Source: Pseudomonas jinjuensis (GTDB lineage: Bacteria; Pseudomonadota; Gammaproteobacteria; Pseudomonadales; Pseudomonadaceae). From it: a stretch of DNA of 64,000 bases. Shown here piece after piece: positions 56,800-64,000 of the stretch. Below the pieces are notes generated by a model, which saw nothing but the letters and a program-made list of their open reading frames with translations, made no database searches and was not told the DNA's origin. Location of the stretch: assembly GCF_900103845.1 (NCBI RefSeq), contig NZ_FNIJ01000006.1:248001-312000 (forward strand). The letters run 5' to 3'. Within the stretch, counting starts at the first letter, position 1, and each line of letters opens with the position of its first letter. The position numbers were made by a program, and so were the translations under genes.

Positions 56800-57147
56800 T
56801 CATCCGAACGGAGCGATCAGGCAATAGCGAATCAGTTGCTGCTCAACGCTCTGCTTATCCCGCAATACCAGGATGACTGCGGCCTCGCCCTGCTGCTCAT
56901 GCAGCTCGTAGAAGATGCGGTAGGTGCCGGTGTTGAGCTCTCGATAGTTCAACACGCCCAGAAGGCTTGCCTGCTGGCTGATGGGGTAGTCCTGGGGAGC
57001 CTGGGAAATCTTCTCTTCGATCTCATTCAAGAGGTTCAGCAGCGTCTGAAGCGCCTGTTGCTGACCTATGAATGGTGCCAGGTGGTGGACCTGGTCTTCG
57101 ATGCTTTGCTCTGCAGTATCAGTGAAACGTACGACAACGGTAGACAT
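56800..57147 (-). CDS. RelE/ParE-family toxin
   Basis: 115 residues. The family elements are visible: [30 protein letters not shown] in short form (REL..YRIFYEL) and [13 protein letters not shown]; these are the strands and C-terminal helix of the RelE/ParE fold. Toxins of this type cleave mRNA or poison gyrase; the subtype cannot be settled here. It lies 9 bases behind the antitoxin in the usual order antitoxin-toxin. Confidence 0.82.
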   Translation of the reverse strand: MSTVVVRFTDTAEQSIEDQVHHLAPFIGQQQALQTLLNLLNEIEEKISQAPQDYPISQQASLLGVLNYRELNTGTYRIFYELHEQQGEAAVILVLRDKQSVEQQLIRYCLIAPFG

Positions 57148-57156
57148 CGATCTTCC

Positions 57157-57474
<318 letters not shown>

Positions 57475-57578
57475 TCAAACCACTCCATCGGACTGGGCCG
57501 ATACCAGTGGATTCAGGCGCATCGCTTCGGACAAGTGATCCTGCGACAGATGCGCATAGCGCATGGTCATCGACAGCG
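57475..57578 (-). pseudogene. Remnant of a tyrosine recombinase, C-terminal tail
   Basis: The minus strand encodes SLSMTMRYAHLSQDHL, EAMRLNP and then a stop at 57475. This is the C-terminal signature of XerC/D-type integrases: the histidine/tryptophan region followed by the nucleophile Tyr in MRYAHLS. Upstream on the same strand the frame is lost; a LLLG segment in another frame suggests a frameshift or deletion. It is a fossil of an older integrating element. Confidence 0.75.
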
Positions 57579-57723
57579 AGCGGCACCGAGAAGAAGGTCA
57601 CCGCCGGCGACCAGAGCAGGCCCCGGCGCCTGTGGCACCTGCATGCGAGCCAGAAGAACGCGCAGCGCGCGGCGGATCGGGAGTGGAAGCGCATGCAGGC
57701 ATCCTCCCCTGCCACCTGAGAAA

Positions 57724-57782
57724 TATCGCAACTTGTTATACCGCCGCCATCGCGATACCATGCCGTATAGCAAGTTGCGATA
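57724..57782. promoter_or_regulatory. HigBA operator and promoter
   Basis: TATCGCAACTTGTTATA (57724-57740) and TATAGCAAGTTGCGATA (57766-57782) form a 16/17 inverted repeat just before higB. A promoter TTGTTA (57733-57738)-N17-TACCAT (57756-57761) lies between the arms, so HigA binding would repress it. Confidence 0.65.
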
Positions 57783-57793
57783 CCGGGATCACA

Positions 57794-58078
57794 GTGCACG
57801 TCATTACGCAGAAACGCATCTGGCAAGCGCAGCAGAAATGGCCGCACTCGGCCAATGCGCTGGAAGCCTGGTTTCGCCTGATTCGGCGCACAAACCCAAG
57901 CGACTTCGCCGTCATGAAGCAGCTGTTTCCCAGCGTTGACAAGGTCGGCGACAAGCATGCGTTCGACATCGGCGGCAACAAGCTGCGCCTGATTGCCGTG
58001 GTGGACTACCAGTTCAAGAAGGTCTTCATTCGCGCCGTGCTCGATCACAAAGAGTACGACCGCAACCAGTGGAAGTGA
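57794..58078 (+). CDS. higB: HigB toxin
   Basis: 94 residues from a GTG. Starts HVITQKRIWQAQQKWPHSAN and has VDKVGDKHAFDIGGNKLRL and AVLDHKEYDRNQW, the pattern of HigB-type RelE-fold toxins that cleave mRNA on the ribosome. The gene order toxin-then-antitoxin (higB-higA) is specific for this family. The frame is open further upstream but the conserved part begins at this GTG, 12 bases after the operator arm. Confidence 0.85.
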   Translation: MHVITQKRIWQAQQKWPHSANALEAWFRLIRRTNPSDFAVMKQLFPSVDKVGDKHAFDIGGNKLRLIAVVDYQFKKVFIRAVLDHKEYDRNQWK

Positions 58079-58086
58079 GGTGACAG

Positions 58087-58488
58087 ATGAGCGCAATCCT
58101 GAAGCAAGCGGCAGAGCATTGGCGCTATGTGGCGCCTCTGCTCACCCCGCCACAAACCGAAGCGGACTACGACGCCCTGGTCGCGATCCTCGACGAGCTG
58201 CTCGACGAGATCGGCGGCGCCGAAGGCCACTCGCTGGCAGCACTGGCCGCACAGATGGGCGACCTGATCAGCGCCTACGACAGCGAGCACTTCCCCATCC
58301 CGGACGCACCAGGGCACGAGGTACTGCGCTTCCTCATGCAGGAGCACGGCCTGCGCCAGGAAGACCTGCCCGAGATCGGCCCGCAGTCGGTGGTATCGGA
58401 GATCCTGGCCGGCAAACGCCAGCTCAATGTCCGGCACATCCGCGCCCTGGCCGCCCGCTTCAACGTACCGGCGGACGTGTTCTTCTAA
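58087..58488 (+). CDS. higA: HigA antitoxin
   Basis: 133 residues. The C-terminal helix-turn-helix is the segment LRQEDLPEIGPQSVVSEILAGKRQLNVRHIRALA, quoted in part as SVVSEILAGKRQLN; XRE-type. The N-terminal extension is a HigB-binding region. It is 8 bases after higB and would autoregulate the operon at the dyad upstream. A short region after it contains the next pseudogene. Confidence 0.85.
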   Translation: MSAILKQAAEHWRYVAPLLTPPQTEADYDALVAILDELLDEIGGAEGHSLAALAAQMGDLISAYDSEHFPIPDAPGHEVLRFLMQEHGLRQEDLPEIGPQSVVSEILAGKRQLNVRHIRALAARFNVPADVFF

Positions 58489-58516
58489 CCTCGGGGCTCA
58501 CGGAAGGAGCAACTTG

Positions 58517-58643
58517 ATGAGCACAGCAACTGATTCCGGTCCCCTTCTACGAAGACACTGTGGTGCTGGTGGGGCAATGCGGCCAGCGTGGGATAGCGCT
58601 GACTAAAAAAGCGGCACACCGCTGGCTCAACACGAAGGGATAA
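58517..58643 (+). pseudogene. Remnant of a phage antirepressor N-domain
   Basis: A strong ribosome site (AAGGAG) precedes an ATG at 58517 whose frame ends quickly (MSTATDSG). In the next frame the sequence reads QQLIPVPFYEDTVVLVGQ and ends at 58643; PVPF..DTVVLV is the start motif of P22-type antirepressors (PF10547), from memory. A frameshift separates the start codon from the conserved part, so the gene is broken. Confidence 0.6.
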
Positions 58644-58693
58644 CAACCATCGGCGGAACAGGGCCGTCGGATGCTTCAAAGGAGTGAAGACAG

Positions 58694-59272
58694 ATGAAAG
58701 CAGATTGGGACGACGCCCCCTCCTATCTACGTACGCGCGGCTGGCGAAGTACTGCCAAGAAATGGGTAATCCCCGGAATTATCGGCACCTGTATCGCGCT
58801 CGGCCTGCTCCAGGCTGGCAGCTCGGCACTACTCCAAGGCACTGTCCGAAACCTCGCGGCGAAATACATACCGCCACAATCCACTCCAATCGCACAAATC
58901 AGCCGCTCCGGACCTAACAGCGAGCAAGATAAGTGGGATCGGATAGTGGAAGAACAGGCAAGGCGCAACAGCCTCGTCGAAGCCCCCCAGGCGCCGATCA
59001 ACCAGTACCAGACTGAACCGCCGCCCAAGCAAACCGTTTTCAATGACCGCAACTACGTCCCTCGTGGCGCAGATAATGTGGTCCCGCTGCAAGTACCCCC
59101 TACTAACTTCCAATCCGAGCCGGCCCAGCCCCGGACCCCAGGCGTTCGAGTTACCGTCGTCGGAGAGACGCACGATATGAAGGAAACTGCGTGCTGGCCT
59201 CTCCGGGAAGGCAGTATTGAGAAGCGAAATTGTAAGTTTGGTGTCGGTCTCCACTACCGCAACCAGAACTAG
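58694..59272 (+). CDS. Unknown single-pass membrane protein
   Basis: 192 residues with a good GGAGTGAAG ribosome site. One transmembrane helix (about residues 27-47, VIPGIIGTCIALGLLQAG) with a short cytoplasmic head, followed by a periplasmic part rich in Pro, Gln and Asn (PPPKQTVFNDRNYVPRG) and a conserved-looking C-terminus with one Cys pair (ACWPLREGSIEKRNCKFG). No family recognised; it may be a phage or island protein acting on the envelope. Confidence 0.65.
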   Translation: MKADWDDAPSYLRTRGWRSTAKKWVIPGIIGTCIALGLLQAGSSALLQGTVRNLAAKYIPPQSTPIAQISRSGPNSEQDKWDRIVEEQARRNSLVEAPQAPINQYQTEPPPKQTVFNDRNYVPRGADNVVPLQVPPTNFQSEPAQPRTPGVRVTVVGETHDMKETACWPLREGSIEKRNCKFGVGLHYRNQN

Positions 59273-59346
59273 AATTCTACGACGCCAATGACCCTGATAG
59301 AAATCGCCCGAAATATAAATAAATAAAATATGGCGCCGATAATTCC

Positions 59347-59615
59347 ATGAAAATAAAACCAGCCATCTTCCTCATGATTGCCATACTGACTGGCTGTTCA
59401 AATCCGGAAAGCGAAATCTCAAAAATATTGGAGGTCAGTGGGGGATAGAGGGGACACCAGGCCGTCTATCCATCACAGCGAATGAAACCAATGTGATAAT
59501 TAAGCATATGGTTGATGGAAATTTAATTGGCACGAGCATCGGGACAATTGAAGACGAATACATAAACGTACAACATAGCGGGCTCGAAAATAAGATTTAT
59601 TACTCCAAAGCCTAA
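59347..59615 (+). pseudogene. Frameshifted small lipoprotein
   Basis: An ATG at 59347 starts MKIKPAIFLMIAILTGC, a clear lipoprotein signal, but the frame stops after 33 codons. The other frame continues as WGIEGTPGRLSITANETNV to a stop at 59615 with sensible composition. One base shift near 59425-59440 (close to an A5 run) would restore one protein of about 88 residues. AT-rich relative to the surrounding core. Confidence 0.65.
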
Positions 59616-59873
59616 GATTAACTTTATTTTGACAATCCAACGAGCGGAGCCGTGAAGTTTATACGATTGAGCAAATCCCCACTCTGACATTCCTTTTCCA
59701 GCCAAAATAGGATCGATGAAAATGGCTGCTGCTTCCGGCCCATCCGGAAGCTCTCAGTCCGTCGAAAAAGTGTCGAAAGCATAGACACCAATAGGCACGA
59801 AACGGCACACCGCCTCGCTCAGCGGCCCAGTAACGACGCACATAGCGCCTGAACGACATGCTATGATTGGGGC

Positions 59874-59892
59874 TCGATTCCCTTCGCCCGCT
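59874..59892. repeat. Third attachment core (outer attR)
   Basis: TCGATTCCCTTCGCCCGCT is identical to 46935-46953 over 19 bases and continues TCAGAATTCC, like the second core. It marks the right border of the accessory DNA. The 414-base gap 59616-60029 otherwise holds no gene. Confidence 0.85.
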
Positions 59893-59907
59893 TCAGAATT
59901 CCAACAA

Positions 59908-59945
59908 AGCCCCCGAAAGCTCAGCGTTTTCGGGGGCTTTGTGTT
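59908..59945 (+). terminator. Terminator after the third core
   Basis: GCCCCCGAAA/TTTTCGGGGGC stem-loop followed by TTTGTGTTTT, probably the original tRNA-Gly terminator displaced by the insertions. Confidence 0.8.
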
Positions 59946-60029
59946 TTCGGGCCCCAGCCTTTGGACGACATCCTTTTTCATCCCGCTCCGCCCACCACCG
60001 GCCGCGCAACCTCGAAGACCCACTCCAAA

Positions 60030-61220
60030 ATGACAACCTCCCCCACCTCCCAGGAAGGAAGCTGGCTCAGCGTGATCGCGCTGGCGCTGGCCGCCTTCAT
60101 CTTCAACACCACCGAGTTCGTGCCGGTCGGGCTGCTCAGCGATATCGGCCGCAGTTTCGACCTGCCGGTATCCCAGGTCGGCCTGATGCTGACCATCTAT
60201 GCCTGGGTGGTATCGCTGGCCTCGCTGCCGATGATGCTGCTCACGCGCAATATCGAGCGGCGGCGGCTGCTGGTGTTCGTCTTCCTGCTGTTCATCGGCA
60301 GCCACCTGCTGTCGGGCGTGGCATGGAGCTTCGGCGTGCTGATGGTCAGCCGGCTCGGCATCGCCCTCGCCCATGCGGTGTTCTGGGCGATCACCGCGTC
60401 GCTGGCCGTGCGCGTCGCGCCGCCGGGGCAGCAGGCGAAGGCGCTGGGCCTGCTGGCGACCGGGACGACCCTGGCGATGGTGCTCGGCATTCCGCTCGGC
60501 CGGGTGGTTGGCGAGGCGCTGGGCTGGCGCACCACCTTCCTCGGCATCGCCGCTGTCGCCGGCCTGACGGTGCTCTGGCTGGCCCGCTCGCTGCCGTTGC
60601 TGCCGAGCCAGAATTCCGGGTCGCTGCGCAGCCTGCCGCTGCTGTTCCGGCGCCCGGCGCTGGTCTGCGTCTATGCCCTGACCGTGGTGGTGATCAGCGC
60701 GCAGTTCACCGCCTACAGCTACATCGAGCCGTTCGCCCTGCGGGTGGCCGGCATCAGCGGGGAAATGACCACCGTGCTGCTGTTGCTGTTCGGCGGCGCC
60801 GGCATCTTCGGTTCGATCATCTTCAGCCATAGCGGCGACCGCTTCCCCCGCGGCTTCCTGCTGGCGAGCATCGCGGCGCTGGCGCTGTGCCTCGGGCTGC
60901 TGCTGCCGCTGGCGCATCTTCCCGCCTGGCTGCTGGGGCTGTGCATGCTCTGGGGAATGGCGATCCTCGGCTTCGGCCTCGCGCAGCAATCCAACGTGCT
61001 GCGCCTGGCCTCCGACGCCACCGACGTGGCGATGGCGCTGTTCTCCGGCCTCTACAACGTCGGCATCGGCGCGGGTGCGCTGCTCGGTAGCGTGATCGGG
61101 GCCCGGCTGGGGCTGGAGAACATCGGCATGGTCGGCTGCGTGCTGGCGCTCGCCGGCCTGGCCCTGGGCGGATTCGCCAGTTGGCGCTACGCCGATGCAT
61201 GGCGGCACAGGGCCGGCTGA
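60030..61220 (+). CDS. sotB: Sugar efflux transporter SotB (MFS)
   Basis: 396 residues, the same length as E. coli SotB and starting in the same way (MTTSPTS then [19 protein letters not shown], cited in part as [11 protein letters not shown]). Twelve hydrophobic segments. Family sequences retained: [36 protein letters not shown] and [19 protein letters not shown] (each cited within limits). SotB exports arabinose, lactose and IPTG in E. coli; the substrate here is not known. The first core gene after the accessory region. Confidence 0.92.
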   Translation: MTTSPTSQEGSWLSVIALALAAFIFNTTEFVPVGLLSDIGRSFDLPVSQVGLMLTIYAWVVSLASLPMMLLTRNIERRRLLVFVFLLFIGSHLLSGVAWSFGVLMVSRLGIALAHAVFWAITASLAVRVAPPGQQAKALGLLATGTTLAMVLGIPLGRVVGEALGWRTTFLGIAAVAGLTVLWLARSLPLLPSQNSGSLRSLPLLFRRPALVCVYALTVVVISAQFTAYSYIEPFALRVAGISGEMTTVLLLLFGGAGIFGSIIFSHSGDRFPRGFLLASIAALALCLGLLLPLAHLPAWLLGLCMLWGMAILGFGLAQQSNVLRLASDATDVAMALFSGLYNVGIGAGALLGSVIGARLGLENIGMVGCVLALAGLALGGFASWRYADAWRHRAG

Positions 61221-61296
61221 CTACGCCCCTTCGTCAGGGCGAACCAATTCCTTTCCGGGCGGGCGGTCTACCCCGCAAGCCCCTCGGGAAGAATGC

Positions 61297-61989
61297 ATGC
61301 TCCTTTCTCGCGATCCCTCCCGGCCATCGCAATGCCAGCGATGGCCGCCGCTGGAGCCGGCGGTGCCGCCGCCGCGCTACCTGTGGCTGACGCTGCTGGC
61401 GCTGGCGATCGCCCTCGGCATCGCGCCGGTCAACCGCAGCGACTGGCTGATCGAGAACGTCGTCGTGGCCGGCACCCTGGCGGGCATGCTGGGGTTTCGC
61501 CGCCACCTGAACCTGTCGCTGGCGTCCTGGTGGATGCTGGCGATCTTCCTGCTGATCCACGAAACCGGCGCCCACTACACCTACTCCCGGGTGCCCTACG
61601 ATGCGGCGTGGCAGGCGCTGACCGGCGAGCGGCTGAATGAACTGCTCGGCTGGCGGCGCAACAATTTCGACCGCTTCGTGCATCTCGGCTACGGCCTGCT
61701 GCTGCAGCGGCCGCTGCGCGAACTGCTGATGCGCAACCTCCGGCTGGGCTGGACGGCCGCGGCGCTGCTGGCGCTGAGCCTGATCCTGGCGACCTCGGCG
61801 ATCTACGAGATGGCCGAATGGATCGGCGGCGAATTCCTCGGCGGCGACCAGTCTGCCGCCTTCGTCGCCGCGCAGAACGACAAGTGGGACGCGCAGAAGG
61901 ACATGGCGCTGGCGATGCTCGGCGCGCTGCTGATCATTACCGGCGAAGCCTTCCAGGCCTGGCTGCACGGCGCCAAGCCGCAAGCGTAG
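61297..61989 (+). CDS. YjdF/DUF2238 inner-membrane protein
   Basis: 230 residues with about six membrane helices. The family motif IHETGAHYTYSRVPYD and NNFDRFVHLGYGLLLQRP are the two hallmarks of the YjdF/DUF2238 family, including the conserved His, Glu and Asp that lie in the membrane. The function is unknown. An upstream in-frame start exists, but MLLSRDPS has a closer purine-rich ribosome site. Confidence 0.85.
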   Translation: MLLSRDPSRPSQCQRWPPLEPAVPPPRYLWLTLLALAIALGIAPVNRSDWLIENVVVAGTLAGMLGFRRHLNLSLASWWMLAIFLLIHETGAHYTYSRVPYDAAWQALTGERLNELLGWRRNNFDRFVHLGYGLLLQRPLRELLMRNLRLGWTAAALLALSLILATSAIYEMAEWIGGEFLGGDQSAAFVAAQNDKWDAQKDMALAMLGALLIITGEAFQAWLHGAKPQA

Positions 61990-62098
61990 CTATCCGGTCG
62001 CCTTTTCCGTACTCGCCCCGAACCCTCCTGTCGAACCTGGTACGCCCGGCCACGCGGCGGGCGTCATGGGTCATTCCCAACCAGGAGGGACAGCGATC

Positions 62099-62773
62099 AT
62101 GGCAACCCCCATCGAAGACTTCATCATCACCCTGCCCGCGCCGAAATCGGCGACCAGCTCCACCGCCCTGGAACTCCCCGGCGACGAGGCATTGCGGCTC
62201 TACCCGCAGTTCATCCAGCGCCTGTCCGGCGAGGAAGTGCGGATGACCGCCCCCATGCTGGCCGCCTCGACCCAAAGCACCACGCGAACCCGCTGCGAGT
62301 GGCGGGAATCACGCTACTGGTCGCTGGAGAGCGCAGCGGACCACTGGAGCCGCCAGGAAATGCGCCTGACCCAGGTGAATTCCGGGCAGAAGGTGGTGGT
62401 AGCGCAGATGCACGTGAAGGACAGCGACCGCCCGCCGCTGAAGGTGTTCTGGAACAAGGGCAAGCTGACCCTGGGTTTTCGCCGCAGCCATGAACGGGAA
62501 GAAGCGGTCAATTCCACGGTGCTGGACAAGGTTCCGCTCGGCGCGACCTTCCGCCTGAACCTGCACGTTACCGATGGCGGCTCGGTATCGGTGACCGCCA
62601 GCTGCAATGGCGTGAAGTCCGCGCCCAGCCCGCTGCGCCTGGATGGGAGCTGGAACGGCCGGTTGCTCAACTTCCACGGCGGCGTCTACAACCAGCTCGA
62701 CCCCGGCCCCTCGACCCTGGCGGCGGATGCGTCGGTCTGCGTGATCAGCGAACTGTCGGTCACCCACTCCTGA
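62099..62773 (+). CDS. Polysaccharide lyase family 7 (alginate lyase-like), no signal peptide
   Basis: 224 residues. The three PL7 active-site motifs are recognisable: R.E.R in RTRCEWRE (Arg65, Glu67, Arg69), QMH in VAQMHV (Gln103, His105) and the closing GVYNQ in NFHGGVYNQ with the catalytic Tyr197. The R-T-E-L/V-R and YFKAGVYNQ consensus is deviated at several positions. No signal peptide is visible, so the enzyme is predicted to be cytoplasmic. This is of interest in a genome with the AlgU-MucA alginate regulon in the same window. Confidence 0.82.
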   Translation: MATPIEDFIITLPAPKSATSSTALELPGDEALRLYPQFIQRLSGEEVRMTAPMLAASTQSTTRTRCEWRESRYWSLESAADHWSRQEMRLTQVNSGQKVVVAQMHVKDSDRPPLKVFWNKGKLTLGFRRSHEREEAVNSTVLDKVPLGATFRLNLHVTDGGSVSVTASCNGVKSAPSPLRLDGSWNGRLLNFHGGVYNQLDPGPSTLAADASVCVISELSVTHS

Positions 62774-62867
62774 GCACCTCCCGGCCCGCCGCTTCGCCAG
62801 ATTTTCTGAACACCTGGCGTCATCCCCGCTCTTACCTGTTAATGCACACCCGCAGGAGGAACGAGCC

Positions 62868-63041
62868 ATGACAGCGAAGAAAGGCGGCAAGCACAGCTTC
62901 GCCGACGATCCGCAGAAAGTTTCCGAAGCCGGCCGCAAGGGTGACGGGCATGCCACCGGCGGCAACGTGCGCAGCGATACCGACCGGGCCGAACGGGCGC
63001 GCAAGGGTGGCCAGCACAGCCACGGCGAGGCCCGCCGCTGA
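62868..63041 (+). CDS. KGG stress-induced protein (con-10 type)
   Basis: 57 residues with two and a half copies of the KGG/RKG repeat (AKKGGKHSF, EAGRKGDGH, RARKGGQHSHG), the PF10685 pattern of small basic stress proteins found in bacteria and fungi. It is too short to have a catalytic role. GGAGGAAC ribosome site. Probably induced in stationary phase or stress; this is family-level inference. Confidence 0.85.
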   Translation: MTAKKGGKHSFADDPQKVSEAGRKGDGHATGGNVRSDTDRAERARKGGQHSHGEARR

Positions 63042-63083
63042 GCCGGCGCACGGGGACGCTCAACTGGAAGGGAGAATCAGCGC

Positions 63084-63314
63084 ATGACGACCTGGACGAT
63101 CAGCTACCAGCGAGCCAACAACACCAGCACGGTGGAAATGCGATCCCGCGCGAAGCCCGAGCCGGAAGACGCGGCCCGCTTCCTGCTGGAATGGGCGCAG
63201 GAGAACATCAAGCCCGGCGAGTTCGCGGGCGCCGAGCCGAAAGCCACCGGCGAGCCGGCGATGCTCCTGCTGCGCCGCTACGGCATCACCGTGACCGGCA
63301 TCACCAAGGGCTAG
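63084..63314 (+). CDS. Small unknown protein
   Basis: 76 residues, mixed alpha/beta (TWTISYQRANNTSTVEMRS and the helical EDAARFLLEWAQENIKPGEF, cited in parts). No motif recognised. It lies 42 bases after the KGG gene with a GGGAGAA ribosome site and may be in the same transcript. Confidence 0.6.
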   Translation: MTTWTISYQRANNTSTVEMRSRAKPEPEDAARFLLEWAQENIKPGEFAGAEPKATGEPAMLLLRRYGITVTGITKG

Positions 63315-63357
63315 CGGAGCTATCCTGAGCAGGAACCCCACGGAATCCTGCTCCCCG

Positions 63358-64000
63358 ATGAAACTGAACGACGACTTCACCGCCCGCACCCTGGTCCACG
63401 CCGCCCGGCTCGACTGGCAGCCCAGCCCTTCGCCGGGAGTCGAGCGGCGCATGATCTTCCGCATCGGCGAGGAAAAGGCCCGGGCGACCTCCATCGTCCG
63501 CTATGCCCCGGGCAGTCGGTTCAGCCAGCACATGCATCCGGGCGGCGAGGAGTTCCTGGTGCTGGACGGCGTGTTCGAGGACGAACACGGCGCCTATCCG
63601 GCGGGCTCCTATGTGCGCAATCCGCCCGGCAGCCATCATTCCCCGGCGTCGGGACCGGGCTGCAGCATCTTCGTCAGGCTCTGGCAGTTCCGCGAGGACG
63701 ACGGCGAGCAGGTGGTCGCCCCTCCGGGCTGCACCGGCGTGCTGTTCGAGAATCCGCACGAGCAGGTGCGCATCGAGGAGTGGGCGGCGGGAGAGGTTCG
63801 CCAGCTGGACAACCCGCGCGGGCTGGAACTGCTGGTGCTGGCCGGCGGCTTCAGCGACGGCCGGGACCGCCTGGAAGCGCTGTCCTGGCTGCGCCTGCCG
63901 GCCGGCATGCCACTGCGGGCGCAGGCCGGGCCCGACGGCGCGCGGGTCTGGCTGAAGGATGCAGCCCTGCAGCAGCGCGACGCCAGCGAGCGTCTGGCCG
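63358..64000 (+). CDS. ChrR-like cupin protein (5' part, runs off the window)
   Basis: At least 214 residues. The first half is a ChrR-type cupin: GSRFSQHMHPGGEEFLVLDG (two His and a Glu for metal) and the GSYVRNPPGSHHSP segment with the other histidine. Such domains occur in anti-sigma factors (ChrR) and in stand-alone quercetinase-like proteins. A second cupin-like half (TGVLFENPHEQVRIEEW) is present. There is no sigma factor in the visible region, so its partner cannot be named. Confidence 0.8.
   Translation, partial: MKLNDDFTARTLVHAARLDWQPSPSPGVERRMIFRIGEEKARATSIVRYAPGSRFSQHMHPGGEEFLVLDGVFEDEHGAYPAGSYVRNPPGSHHSPASGPGCSIFVRLWQFREDDGEQVVAPPGCTGVLFENPHEQVRIEEWAAGEVRQLDNPRGLELLVLAGGFSDGRDRLEALSWLRLPAGMPLRAQAGPDGARVWLKDAALQQRDASERLA

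Noticed and set aside
57507-57719. Plus-strand short frames opposite the integrase remnant
   Set aside because: The minus strand carries the recognisable recombinase motif; the plus frames have no features.
59523-59705. A 60-codon minus-strand frame in the island
   Set aside because: Crosses the end of the frameshifted lipoprotein and shows no ribosome site; not convincing.

Overview
The window reads as the chromosome of a high-GC Pseudomonas. The gene order from a Lon-type protease tail through icp, cmoAB, pdxJ-recO-era-rnc-lepB-lepA, mucD-mucC-mucB-mucA-algU, nadB, tctED-opdH-tctCBA, ung, a valine-type catabolic cluster and sdsA1/sdsB, to a tRNA-Gly that carries inserted DNA, follows the arrangement I remember from P. 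aeruginosa. A phaG gene and a sotB gene suggest a relative outside the P. aeruginosa species, for example the P. citronellolis/nitroreducens/knackmussii neighbourhood. The species assignment is inference.

Region 1 (1-20.6 kb, core genome). Housekeeping genes: tRNA wobble modification (cmoAB), pyridoxine synthesis (pdxJ), DNA repair (recO), ribosome and RNA maturation (era, rnc, lepA), protein export (lepB), the envelope-stress regulon (algU-mucABCD, with the known AlgU autoregulatory promoter and an intact mucA), NAD synthesis (nadB), succinate dehydrogenase flavinylation (sdhE with ygfX), ygfZ and a HDOD signalling protein.

Region 2 (18.5-26.2 kb). A TctD/TctE two-component system is divergent from a tricarboxylate uptake operon (OprD-family porin OpdH, TctC, TctB, TctA and an AbrB-family membrane protein). 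The intergenic region has five GAAA motifs phased at 10-11 bp, a likely TctD operator.

Region 3 (26.3-38 kb). ung, a second HDOD protein, and an AraC regulator divergent from a CoA-linked branched-chain (valine-type) degradation operon: semialdehyde dehydrogenase, acyl-CoA dehydrogenase, enoyl-CoA hydratase, hydroxyisobutyryl-CoA hydrolase and hydroxyisobutyrate dehydrogenase. Then the secreted alkylsulfatase SdsA1 and its LysR regulator, divergently transcribed.

Region 4 (38-46.9 kb). Small proteins, a 16S-type pseudouridine synthase, two L,D-transpeptidases, a large membrane HD-GYP phosphodiesterase paired with a periplasmic binding protein, and phaG.

Region 5 (46.9-59.9 kb, accessory). 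A tRNA-Gly(CCC) is the integration site. Three copies of the tRNA 3' end (46933, 56657, 59874) delimit two adjacent segments. The first (about 9.7 kb) is a compact satellite-like element: tyrosine integrase, AlpA-like regulator, a P4-like primase zinc finger, a DUF3987 protein, an OB-fold-like protein, then scaffold-like protein, major capsid protein and both terminase subunits. It has no portal, protease, tail or lysis gene, so it looks like a minimal capsid-encoding phage satellite or a strongly reduced prophage; this is the most interesting system in the window. The second (about 3.2 kb) is a graveyard with two toxin-antitoxin pairs, an integrase remnant, an antirepressor remnant, an unknown membrane protein and a frameshifted lipoprotein.

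Region 6 (60-64 kb, core). The sugar efflux pump SotB, a YjdF-like membrane protein, a PL7-family alginate lyase without signal peptide, a KGG stress protein, a small unknown protein and the start of a ChrR-like cupin protein.
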